Assembly: GCA_028564675.1 (NCBI GenBank)
Contig: JAOVVO010000462.1
Coordinates: 1 to 64,000 of the forward strand
Reading direction: 5' to 3'
From: Onchocerca lupi
Lineage: Eukaryota > Nematoda > Chromadorea > Rhabditida > Onchocercidae
Length of the DNA stretch: 64,000 bases
Part shown: positions 46,597-59,700 of the stretch, piece after piece
Layout of the letters: every line of letters begins with the position of its first letter
Position numbering within the stretch: position 1 is the first letter of the stretch
Position numbers and translations under genes: made by a program
The notes under the pieces: generated by a model
Seen by the model: only the letters and a program-made list of their open reading frames with translations
Database searches by the model: none
What the model was told of the DNA's origin: nothing

Positions 46597-46692
46597 GTCA
46601 TTTATTAAAGAAAACTTGTCGCATCCGGAAGTCTTTTTAGTAAGTGTTATTTATTAAAGAAGACTTGCCTTATCCAAATAATTTTTTGGAAG
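46597..46692 (+). repeat. Tandem duplication, period 48
   Basis: Copies start GTCATTTATTAAAGAAAACT (46597) and GTTATTTATTAAAGAAGACT (46645). Confidence 0.8.
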
Positions 46693-47197
46693 ACTTGTCT
46701 AAATGGTTTTTGGTAGCCTAAAAGAAACTAGAATGAATGACAAGTGTAAGTTTTCAAATAGAAAAATTAAATTTTCAACCGTATTGTGCATTGATGCTTT
46801 CAAATTTGAAGCTTTTCCATCATTCATAATACGTTTTTTTTTTTTTTTTTTTTTTTTTATTGCGTCAGTTGGAATACAAAAAGTTCTATTCTTGCTTTCC
46901 CACAAATATTTCAATTTTCAGCACTTTTGAGCATCGTAGGATGATTTATTTCTTGCAATGATTATTCCTACTTTTCTCTTTTACATTTGTCATTTTAATT
47001 TTCATGAATTTTTAAGTTAAATTTCATCATTTCATGTTTTAATTATTAAAATTTAAAAAAAATTAAGAAATTGAATTAAAAATTAAAAATTTTTCAATTA
47101 AACATTTTCAGTCTTATTTTTTTTCCCGAAAAACTTTTGCCGTTACTGCTATAGGGGATTTGATTTATAATGTGAAGAAAAGAAAAAAAAAAAAAAA

Positions 47198-47384
47198 AGT
47201 AAGCAACTTATTATTACTTATATTTCAGAATGAATTTTTCCAAACGTCATTTACTTTTCAAAAATTTTAACATTACCATATCAAGTATCATTTTTAAAAA
47301 AGAAAAAGTAAGCAATTTATCATTACCATATTTTAGAATGAATTTCTTGAAATGTCATTTATTTTTCAAAAATTTCAATATTAC
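47198..47384 (+). repeat. Tandem duplication, period about 108
   Basis: Copies start AGTAAGCAACTTATTATTAC (47198) and AGTAAGCAATTTATCATTAC (about 47307). Each continues with a CAGAATGAATTT/TAGAATGAATTT and a GTCATTTA block. Confidence 0.85.
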
Positions 47385-50300
47385 TGCTTAATCTCATCTT
47401 TGAGTTCTTAGATATTCTTTTCCTTTTTAATTTTATAACATCATTTTGAAGTTTTTCCGTAATCCATTTATTTTAGTCGGTTTCTATAAAGAGAAAGAAA
47501 AAAAAAAATCGAAATATGTATGACACAAATTTGATATTTAACTCAACGGTGCTTATGCATAGCGATAAAATGAGATATACGTGTGCGAATGCGATAAAAT
47601 ATGATCCATACTAATGTTTAGGGCTGAATTACAATTTGCGAATATGTTTTGCGAAAAAATAGATCATGAATAAGTTGTTAGAAATTAATTAAGCTTTTAT
47701 GCTTATGCAAAGCGATAAAATGGAAAGCACCAAAATAGCTAGCTCAATGTTGAGGAAAGATATTTCTGTGATTATATCGAGAAATATCGGTAATTCGAGA
47801 ATCGTTGGAATGATTGCATGCGATGAGATTGATTTAGTTGCTAGTTATAATCTTAAATAACTTGCACTCATGCTACCATGCATGTATAACATGTAATGCA
47901 TTGACTAATTAGACGTTAATAATTGCTATCAAATATCATTCAAATGTTTTGAAATTTCTATGCGAATACTTGCGATTTTTTTTAATAAAAAAATGCTAAA
48001 TTCTTTATTCAATATAAAATTCATTCTAATGCCATAAAAAAAAAAAGAAAAAAATGAAAGTTATTGAAAATTTAGAATTCATTCATATATCACTTTTCAG
48101 AAAAAAAAAAAAGAAAGCATTAACACCATTAAACTGTTTCAAAATGAAAATTTTTTTTTTTTCAAAATTTCATTGATCTTTTACCATTTTCTAATCCGAA
48201 CAAATTTTTTGTTGTCTCATTATCAAACTTAATCAGCTTTTTTCGCTGCGTTTAATAGTCGCAATTTAGCTGATTTTTTAATATCTTTCTAAAATTTTTA
48301 AAGTTAAAAATAACTTTAACATATCCATATAAGTCTTTTTTTTTTTTTTTTTTGAAAATATTGTAAATGTTAGTGCTCGTTTCTTTTCATTGAAATGATC
48401 AATTATTTTCTAACTTAAAAAACATTTGTTATAATTTCTTTTCTGATTTTGATAAATGTACACATTTCAATCTTGTTCACTTATTTGATTTATAATTAGC
48501 GTTCTTTTCTTTTATTTTCCGATATAATGAAGAAATTTGGGTCAAGAAAATGATAATTCGGAATCAAATTTTTAATTCTTTCTAAAATTATGCTACTCAT
48601 CATTTATTCCAAAAAATCTCAATAATTCTATTCACTCATCAATAAAAAATTCAAATTCATCTTGATTGTAATCTTCAGGTATTCTTTGAAATTTATTATT
48701 TCAAGTTTTCAAATTTAACTTACAATTACTTTTCAGCATTATGATGTAATTTTATCTACATATCACTAACTTATAACTACTCTTAATTAATATTTCATCA
48801 ATAGTAGTATATTTAGTATTAAATTAAGTTATCTCGCTTCAATAATTAAATTGCATCTTTTAAAAATGCAATCTAATTGTTGATGTTAATTTACATTATT
48901 ATATTATCAACGCTTCAATATTTAAATTCTATCTTTCAAATTAGTTTGTTTTTAGATTTGATGCTTCGTTGTGTTTTACTTATTTCGGCCGTCGATTACC
49001 TTCTTCAATCGCTCTTTCTATTTTCTTTTTTTATCTTTTTTTTTTAATCAACGTATCCTTCAATTAAGAAAAAAAAATAAAAAACTAAATAGGAAAATAA
49101 GAAACTCAAAAACTCTCTCTAAATAATAAAATGAAAAAACTCTTTCAAATTAAGGAAAATATTTGTCAAAATAATAATGCTTGAAAATTGAAATTTGAGT
49201 TGATCAAAATTGTGTCATCTTCTTTTCCCTTCATTACAAGATTTCAATCATAACATCAACAATTTCATTAACATATGCTGCTTGTACATTTGATGAAAAC
49301 TTCTCAGTTAACCGATATTCTGATATTCTCAATTATTTCATTTCTAGTACCCAATAATTTACTTCCTTCATTATTCTAAATTTTCCAATTTCAAATAGAC
49401 TATTCATCGATTTCTTTTTTCTTGAAAAAAAAGCATCATCATCATTCATATTGTTTGAAAATTGAAACATCTTCTTCTTTCTATTATTTTAATACAATTA
49501 GAAAAAATCTATTTTGTCAATGAAATTTGTGCAAATCATCAAAAATGATTTATTACCGTGAAAAAAATTCTTTGAAAATTTCAAAATAACTTTCTAATGT
49601 TTATGTTATTTTTTTTTTAAAGCTATTCTTAACGATCAGAATCATATTTTTTCGAATTCCTTGAAAAAAATTCAAAACAAAAATTTTCGAATCTTTAACT
49701 TAAACTTTTGTCAAGAAGGCTTACTTTTTTAAAATTTATAAATTAAATTTTGATGATTATTCTAATAAATTCTATATGATAAATGTTCTTTCTTCAATAT
49801 CCATTTTTCGTTATCATTTACTATTAAAGCAATTAATTTCTTATTAAAAAATAAAAGAAAAAATGAGCACTTAATATGAAACAAAAAAAAAAAAATTATT
49901 ATTAATACTGTTAATCAAATTATTATCAGCATTTTTTAGACTATTTTTGCGCAGGAAATGTCGTTTTCAGATCAATAATTTCAAATCTGAAGCACTTTCG
50001 ATGTTTTTTTTTCTTTTTAAACTTAATTACTTCCTTGTTTATATAAACATTTTACATTTGATTCAATCAACAATTCTAAGAAAAAAAAAAAAAAAAAGAA
50101 GCATCAAATTTCATTCGTTCTTTTCCAATCTCATAGTTGGTTAGAAATAAGAAATCTAAATTTTCATGTTCATATATAAAGTTAAACAATTTGATTTGTC
50201 TAAGTTGCATAAGATGAGAAAATATAGCAACAATTTTTGCGATGAAAAAGCGAAAAAAAAAAAAGATGCGAAAAAAAAAAAAAAAACATAGTTTCAAGTG

Positions 50301-53300
50301 CTACAAGAAAAGGAGAAGAAAAACTTAATTTAAACCTTCCCATAACAATAAAAAGCCTATTTTTAACAGCTGTTTATATTCAATTTCGTTTTTTTTTTTC
50401 GCCGATCTTAGCCAAACAAAATCCTTTCTTTTTTACTTTCATAACGTTCGTTTTTCCGTTTCCTCCTTTCTTGTTGGATAAAAATTCATATATTTCTGAT
50501 GATAATTGATCAATATTCTCTGTATTTCTTTTGTGTTAAATATCAAAGAGAACAATTAAAAGGCTATTGAAATAAATTTTTAATTTACTTCTAAAGTATG
50601 AAAAAAAAAATGAATGAACGGAAGAAGAAGTGAAGGAAAAAAAAAGAAGAAAAAAATTCCGGAAAGTAACAAAAGAAAAAAAAGCTTTTTCTAAATGCGT
50701 CATATATGCTTATTAAAATTATTTTAATAAACTTGTATAAAGCTCAATTTCACATATCGATTGATATTTTCAATTTTAGTTTCGATTAATAATTATAAAT
50801 TTGGATTAATTGATTTATTAGCATACTAATCAATTATAATTTTTATTTTCAGTCAAATGGTCCAAACATTCTGTCTATGATTTTGGTATTTGCTGACTGT
50901 ATTTTGTATTATTGGTCTATAAAAATTAATATATCAATGAAATAAATGCTATGGTAATAAAAGAGAAGAAATTCGATGGAAATATAGACGAAAAAATGGT
51001 GAGTAATATAATATATTGATAGTTAAGTGATAGTGATAGATTAAAAATTGATCCTTTGGGAGTATTTTCATAAATAACTATCGTTTTTTCCTAGTATTTC
51101 TTTTGCAAAGTTAAATATTATCATCAGATCATTTTAACAATATTTTTGAAAAATTTTCGTGAGGAAAAAAGAAAAGAAAAGAAAAAAAAAGCATCGATCA
51201 TTGTTGATTTATCAAATGATAATCTTATCCGATTCATTTGCATTACTTAAGAAATAAAAAAAATCTTGTCTAACTTCATTTAACTATATTACATTCAAAA
51301 TATAATTTCAAAATGAAGCATTAGAAAGAAAATTCCGCCTGAAAACATTTATGAAATCAATCATCCCATTGGGTGTTCAATCATATCACATTGATAAATT
51401 ACTTTGTTTATGAGCAACAAAATTTCTATTTGAAAATTCCTACAATGCACATTTAAATATTGTTAATAGTTTGAAAATGATATAATTTATTTATTTTTAA
51501 AAATAAATGCACATTTTGGCATAAAATTTATTTAAAATTGCCTTTCATAAAGCCATATCAACTATAATATATTCTAAAGTTTTTAGATTTTTAATTTTTC
51601 ATTAAATTTATAAGCAGATTAACAAATAGCATGAAATTAAATAATGGCCTCTTCGATAGTGTTTTTCTTTTTCTTCTAATGAACATTTCAATTTTATTTT
51701 TTATTTTTTTTTTTGCTAAAAATAAAATTTTGTAGATTTTTTCAAGTTTAACATAATTTCCGGAAAAAAATCTTCCTACAGATTTCTCTTTTACTTCAAT
51801 TGCTAACGATAAAGCTTTTTCATTTAAATTGATTCTTTTGTAAATTATATGAAAATACTATCATAAAACTGTCATAAAAGAATTTTTCATGCTGAAACTA
51901 ACTTTACTAATGCTACTATTTATTGTATTTTTCAAAATTTCTAGAAGAAAATTTTTCTTAAATTTGAACTTAAATCTGCAATTGTTAGAATGTATCGCAA
52001 ATCCAATTTCTTTAATTGGCTTTTTCATTGCAAGTGAAACATTACAATTTTAAAATATCAAAATCATTTGAAATCGATAATTCAGAATTTAGTAGTTTCA
52101 AACTTTAAAAGGAGAATTGTAAAGTTTTTCGAAGGGATGATAACAGATAATTTTTTTTTTTTTTTTAATCACAAACTACCAATAATATTTGCTCATTTTG
52201 CTTCTATTTCTTCACTCCTAGCATATTATTTAGAAAAGATGACAAATGACATGACATTCTTATGCTAAGTTTGTCTAAAAGTAATTTCTATATGAAAAAG
52301 TAATTTTATGGAAGTAAGTTAACGTATGCAAATTTTGCTATAATGCTTTGGTAGTGCTAAATTTTTTCATATCAGTCAAAATCATTTGATAAGATTTGCT
52401 TTTCTTATCACAAATTTTTTACTACTATAATATTTTATCGAAATTAGGAAGTCGTTGTTTCAGAATTTATAATCTCTTAAATGTGTCTGAATTTAATAAT
52501 TCTATATAAAATTAAATTTTATTGATATAGGCTAATGAAAATTTGTATTTTCATTTGCTATGAAATATGTTTAAAAAATTCAGGAAAAAGTTCGTATAAT
52601 ATGAAAATATATTTTAATTTCTGAAGATAAATAATTTTAAACTGGTCAAAAATTTTTGACACTTTTATTAAAGAAGTTTTGTAAAAATTTTGAAAAATGA
52701 AATTGTAATTATTATTTTTCTTTTTACAAGTTTGAGCATGTTCTATGATGAACACCTAAATTATTTGCTCTAATTTTTATTCTCTCTTTCCATTGAAGAA
52801 AACATTTCTAAAATTTTCTAATGCTATTGTTGATGTCAATATTCTGAATCATGTTGGATAAAGTGGGATTTCTTTAGTCTGTGAAATGGCCATAAATGCT
52901 AACAACAAAAAAAAATATCAATTTTTGAATATTATATTCAGCTTCGTAAATTTCCATCGCAACTTATGTTAAAAAAAAAAAAAGGATATTTTTTTGTTAG
53001 CATCTAAAATTATTCCAATTGATGGCCATTTATCTATCGAATGATGGCAAGAAATTTACGAAACAATATTATATTTCGCAAATATTCTTCTCAAAAATTG
53101 AATCTAAAATTAGACTCAATTAGTTTATGATTTTCCTCTCCATTTTATTCGAAAACAAACTTCGTAATCTAAAAGAAGTGTTAAAAACAAAATTGATATT
53201 TTGCGAAATATTCCTCTCGAGAATCAGCCTAAATTTAGTTCGAATTGACGGCGATCTATCTTTTTTTTTTTTTTTTTTTTTTTTTGCCGAATAATGGCAA

Positions 53301-54360
53301 AGCTAGAGCAGTATCAAAAATGAGTTTTATCGGCAACAAACATTAGGCTTTTAGAGCCTAAATATTTGCTAAATATCTTCAGGGAAAATAATTCTTCCTT
53401 TCTTTTCTCTTTAGCTAAGCTTTCATCTTGTCCAAAGAGAAAATATATATTAATGGAAGATTCTTAATGACAAACTAAAAGCTTTATTTTCTTGAAACGA
53501 AAAATAAAAGCTCTCTAATTGCTACTATCAAACAATTTCAGAATTGATTTTACAGAAACTAATTGCACAAAATTCATCTATTTCATATTTTATTCATCCA
53601 ACAGTAGCGTATTTAGTATAGCTATCATTCATATCATATGATAATTTTTGAAAAATTATATTTTCAATTTATAATTTCAAACTTTTCGATCATTATTCAT
53701 ATGTTTCTTTTCAAAAATTTACATTTTGTTTGCATTGTACTTTTCCATCCATATTCTTTGCAATTTAGTTTCAATTGTGAATGTAAAGATAATTTTCTTC
53801 ATTCATAGCCTAAAATTGGCAGATTCATAAAAAAAAAAAAAAAAAGGATTGATGTTAAATAAACTAAACTTCACTAAAAATTTTCCTAACATTTATTGCA
53901 ATTTTTTTCTTTTTTTTATATTTTAAAAAAATTCAAAATTTTAATTTTTCTTTCTCAATAAAAAATTAGTAATATTTTAAAAAAAAAATTAGTTTTACTT
54001 TTAAATATTTTTCTAATTATGCGCAATTTTTGGGAATGGATGAGATGTGGAATATTTTCTTTTGAATAGATGAAATTTTCGATTTTATATAAATTTGTTT
54101 ACACATCTACTACCTACCTATAATTTGTAAAGCACTTAAGATATCAAGCTTGAATAGCTGAATAAATGTAATTAGGAATGAAGCATGATTGACGTAATGC
54201 TTGAATGATGTTTCTCTAATGAAAAGTCCTCAATTATTGATTTTATTGTTTCACGCTTTTGAACACCATTTTGTATTTATTCATTCAATAATTTTCCATC
54301 ATTAAATGTTATTTCTAAAAAATGTATAAAATTATTATTTAATTTCGAAAAAAAAATTCG

Positions 54361-54850
54361 AAATCAAATAATACTTTGTATTCATAATAAATGAAAATAT
54401 TATGCATAGATGTAGTAAGAATCACTTTAATTGAAACTTTCTGACTTTTAATCGCAATGAAATCAGTACCTATGTAAGTAATTCGTCGTTGTTTTGTAAT
54501 GAAAAAAAAAAAAAAAAAAAAAAAACTTTTTTCACAATTTATAGCAAAAATTTATAAATGTTGCTATCACAGCCCTACGGCCGGAATTACCAATCTTTCT
54601 CTCCTGTACCGCATCCAATCATAATTTATTATTCTAGAAACCTTTTAGTGAGAATTTTTAAGTAATTTAATAATCTGAGGTGATTACCAGGCGGAAAATA
54701 TTAATCAAGTATTTAGTCAACAAATTTTATCAAATCATATCATGTCAAGAACGTATAAAAATATCCTTTGATTTCAAATAACACTTTATATTCATATAAA
54801 TAGAAATATATGCATACGTGTAGTAAGAATCACTTTAACTATAATTTTCA
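54361..54850 (+). repeat. Diverged direct repeat, offset about 410
   Basis: About 80 bp around AATCAAATAATACTTTGTAT (54362) recurs around TTTCAAATAACACTTTATAT (54772). Both contain the block TGTAGTAAGAATCACTTTAA, and both are followed after some distance by a 22-25 bp A run. Confidence 0.85.
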
Positions 54851-55802
54851 AATTCTATCAAATAATATTGTTCATTTGTTATAGATAAGATTAATTTTAA
54901 TGTTATAATTCTCATTTCAGTAATTTAGTAAAAAAAAAAAAAAAAAAAAAAGATTGAAAAAAAATGGAAAACTTTCCATGAAGAGTTATTTATCTTTTTA
55001 TTTTTGAAGTAGCAAATTCATCGATTCAAAAAGTAAACTCTTTTAAAACTCATCGATTTGTGATCAAATATAGTTTTGTCTTTGCATATAAGTATATTCA
55101 TTCAATACTAATTATTCAATACTTAATTCCAATTTAATCTTTAAAGCAATTAATTAGTTTGTATTTTGACCTTCTAGATTTTCAATATTTCGCTATATTT
55201 GAAAATTTTATGGAATCATTCCATTCCTATTTCTTCCATTTTCACTACATTGTTTGACTTATACCTTAACATTTCACAAAATAATGCTCATTTTTATAAT
55301 TCAAGTACCATTCACAGAATCAATTTTTAATGTAATCAACGAACTATTTGTGATAATCTATAAATGATATACTTTCATTGAAACAAGAAATTAAAACTTG
55401 ATAGCATTGCACAAATGTGCAAGTAAAATTTTTTGTAAATGAGATGCAAGTAACATGCAAACATGCAAGAGTTAAAATTAGAAATAAAGTTGTTTTTGAG
55501 TTGTCTAGCTTGATGATATAAGAAATCAAGATCGATGAAATGATTTATTGATATTGGAACTCATTAGATGTTATTGATTGAACCGATTGAATATTCTTAT
55601 ATAATTTCATTTATTTTCTTGCTTGGATTTTAGTCAATTTTTTGCAAATTGTTCACTGCATATTCATTTCTTTTCGTAATAACGATCGGGATTTCTTCAA
55701 TGATTAAAGCAATCTTTCATACAATTAGATTTACTTTTTGAAATTTCATAAACTTTACTTCCATCTTATGCTTATTTACCAACAAAAAGATGATAAAATG
55801 CT

Positions 55803-55826
55803 GAGAGAGAGAGAGAGAGAGAGAGA
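55803..55826. repeat. (GA)12 microsatellite
   Basis: A perfect GA run. Confidence 0.95.
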
Positions 55827-56681
55827 AGTGCCATCTTAAATTTAATGAAAAATTGATGTTGTAGTATTTTGCAAAAAAAAGCCAACTGCTCTTTCATACT
55901 ACAAATCATCTCATAAATATTTGCTCAGCAAAATGGAATTTATCAATGAACTAATTCCGTTGAATTAATTATCATTTTTCTTCAAAAGTACAAGCTAAAA
56001 TTAATTTTTCCCATTTTTCTTGCTAATATAAAAATGTTATTTGAAACATCATTCTGAGCTATCATTTTTTTTTTCTTTTCATTCATCTCAAATTTATTCA
56101 TTATGAGGTAATGATTGTATTGAAAATTTTTCATTTCAAATGCCTGAAAAGCCTGTATAATTGTTAGATAGAAGAAATATTTCAAAATATTTTAAAAAAT
56201 TTATCTTTTTATCTTCACCCAACGACTTTCAATATCAAAAAAAAAAAAAAAAATTTCTTTAATTAATTTCTCTAATTCAATTTTCTCCCAATGCAAAATG
56301 GAAGTTGACATTATTTATAGTAAATATCAAACATTATTTATCATTTAGTCTCAAACTTTTTAATTAAATTCCTATACGATAATATTATTTTTACCAATTC
56401 TAAAACAACTATGTACCAGTTTGTTCTAACTTTAATCTAATTTATTTTCAATTCTTTTTTTTTTTTTTTTTTTTTTTTTGCTCATTATATTCTCAGATAT
56501 TCGATTATAAAACTAATATTACTAATCATCGGGCAAGCAATTTGATAGTTAACATGCAGCTGCTATATGAATCTCATCATATTCTTTTTCAAAAATTCAA
56601 AATCTTTCACTTTCATTATGTCAGTATTATATTTCAATCATAAATTTAACACTGTTTGGAAATAAGCTTGATTCATTATCA

Positions 56682-56699
56682 TTCATTATCATCATCATT

Positions 56700-56733
<34 letters not shown>
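56682..56733. repeat. (ATC)n microsatellite
   Basis: ATC units with two ATT interruptions. Confidence 0.95.
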
Positions 56734-59700
56734 TCATTATTCAAACTTCAAAGCTGTACAATATGTAAAAGCGTCAGTTGCTCTAGGAATTAGCAACAGG
56801 TTTCATTTAAAGAATTTTTAATCTACTTCACTTTGAACATCTCATCCATCTGTTTGTGTAATTTAAAATGCATAAGTACTATTATTCAATCTTGTTTTTT
56901 TCTTTAGTTCAAATTCACAAAATTTCTTATTCATACTTTTAATATGAGATAATCTATTTTGGCATATTCAATTACAAAATTTGAATATAGAAATTTAGCC
57001 ATAAATTTGTTAAATTGAAATATTTTTCATTTTTAAGGCAAAATTTTTACAAGTAAAAGTAAATTCAATTTGGTCAATTTAATTAATTGATTTTTTTCTT
57101 TATCGAATATACATTTTCCATTTTAATCAATGATTTGCAACAGTTTGATATCGTCGTCAAAATCGACAAAATTGAAAATAAAATCAATACACACAAGTAT
57201 TTAATCATTTCTTTTCAACATTGAAACGAATGCTTGATACAAAAAAAAAAGAAGAATAGATTATGTGAATAGTAATTTTTCCACTTCTTCGAACTTATTA
57301 TCCAGTTTTTAGATTCCACTTTTTTTTTTCGAAAAATTTTTATTTCTTTTTTTTTTCAAAAAATTTTTTACATCTAATAGTTTCTACATCAATCTTCTGG
57401 CAAAAAGCTTAGAGAATTCTTGGCATTCTCAATCATTTCTTAATAGAATACTGATTTTGCTATTCATCACTTTCAACGCATGTTTATAATAATCTTTGAA
57501 TATTTTTTCTCTTTTTTTTTTGTTAGATTCAAATAGATTTATTTATACATAATTAAATAACTTGAAGATTTGTAAAAATTTCCCGCAAAAATTTTTTTTA
57601 AATTTTCTTTCTAATTTTTATATTCTTTTTGCTGGATGAGATAAAAAATAGAGAATATAGTTGCTTTTTCTAGCTCTCTGTAAATCTAGGTTATTTAAAT
57701 GCAAGAAATGCGAGTAAAAGAGAAGCAACCTGGAAACTTATGACAAGTAAGCAAAAAGTCGATTGGACAGCTTTTAAAAATATTTCGATTTTTGGTGTCA
57801 TTGATTGATAGTCTTACTTCAGACTCAAAGTTTTGGCCAAACAAATCTGCCAAATCGCTAAAACTCCTTCATTTATGCATATTTTTTTCTCACAGCAATT
57901 CTTCTCCTTTTTTTTTTTCTGCTTTTTAAACATTTAATTAAGAATATTTTGAAGAAAATGATTGAAATGGCATCCAAAATATTATTTTCTAAAATTAGCT
58001 TGTTAAGTACGAAAATAAAATAAGCAATTTTAATTTGACAATTCAAAAATATCATTTCTTTTTTTTTGAACATTTGCAATATAGCATAGATATAAGAAAT
58101 AATTTAGCTCAGAAAGATTAGCATAATAGTTCCTGTAATTATTGATAATGCGCAAATATATTATGAAATGCTAATTAAAAAAAAAAAAAAAAGAAAGAAA
58201 TTGGAAATTTTAAAAGGCAATGATGCTCTACTGACGAAATATTTATATTTTTATCCTAGTAGAGTATTGATAATAATTCTCTAAATTTATATATTAAAAA
58301 ATTCTCAATCCAAATAAATAAAGCAATATTTGATAAGTGGCAGAGAGATAATAATCGAAATACTGCTCAAAAATCATTCACTCTTCTCGATCAACTAGCT
58401 TTTTTTCTTCGTTTTCTTATTCTGATTCTTTAATTGAATATTTCAATTCAAATTTAATTTCCGAAGAAAAAACGAAAAGAAAATACTTCCTTTTTCGAAA
58501 TGTAAATCGTTTTTTCACTCTATATTTCTTGAATATCATCTAATGAAAATTATTGCTAATAGTTTTATTAAATTAAATTATGATTTGGATCAAAAAGTAT
58601 TTATAGAATTGTCTTATTTGATTTGAATCATGATTTTTTTTTAGAAACAAATTTAAATTGAGATATTTTTTCGTAATATAATTTTATCTAAAATTTTTTG
58701 CACTACTATTTTAGTATTTTGTGGAAAAATTCAAAAAAATATTTTGTAATATCATTCCACAAGACTAAGACATGAGCTATATTGATTGCACTTTTTAAAG
58801 CTCACTTCAAATTCATCCATTTAAAAAAATTCTCATTATACCGTACTATCTGATAGTGTAAAATCCAAATATTTACGCAGCTTAAATCGTAAATATTGGA
58901 AAAACTGCAAACTTTTATTCTGTTTGAATTTTCACAACAAAAAGCTTATTTTTAAGAGATCTTTTTATGAACGAAAGTTTATTTTTTTTTTTTCTTTTCT
59001 GCTTGCTACCACTTAAAATACATCAATAATTTCATTAAGTATTGCATTACTCAAAATTTTCAAGAATCTCTGGCACAAGTTTTATTTTTCATATTTTCTT
59101 GCCAAAAAAAAGAAAAAATTCCAATAAAATCTTTGGTTTTGGTGTTAGTCTAATTTCTTTGTGATATAATCGAAATTTTACATAGATTTTTCATTTAATG
59201 CCTTAATTTTTGCTTTGAAAAGAGCAAAAAAAAAAAAAAAATCGCAATTTGCTCAAATATAAAGGAAGTTTATTCACTCAATTTGAAGAATAAACTTTCA
59301 TATCAAAGTATTTAAAATTTTCATTTTTTCAATGTTGCTAATTTATTTCTAAAAAATATGTTTCTCTTCAAAAGTCTTATTTTTTTGCTTCACATATCAA
59401 ATTAATGTCGCAAAATTTTTTCAAAAATTCATGCAATATTTGTATATTCATGTCATTTTAGATAATATTTAATTAAAAAAATATAATTTAGATAAAGAAA
59501 ATGAGCTGTTTGCAATAAATATATAGACCTAAATTTTAATATAATTTGCATACAAATAAATGCCGAAATTATATCTCTTATTTCTAAAATAAAAATTTCA
59601 AAAATTTGATAAAAATTTTTGAAAAAAGTGTTTTTTTATCAATATGCCATTTGATAGAAATAAAATTATAACAGATCGTTACAATTTTTCTTTTTATTGA

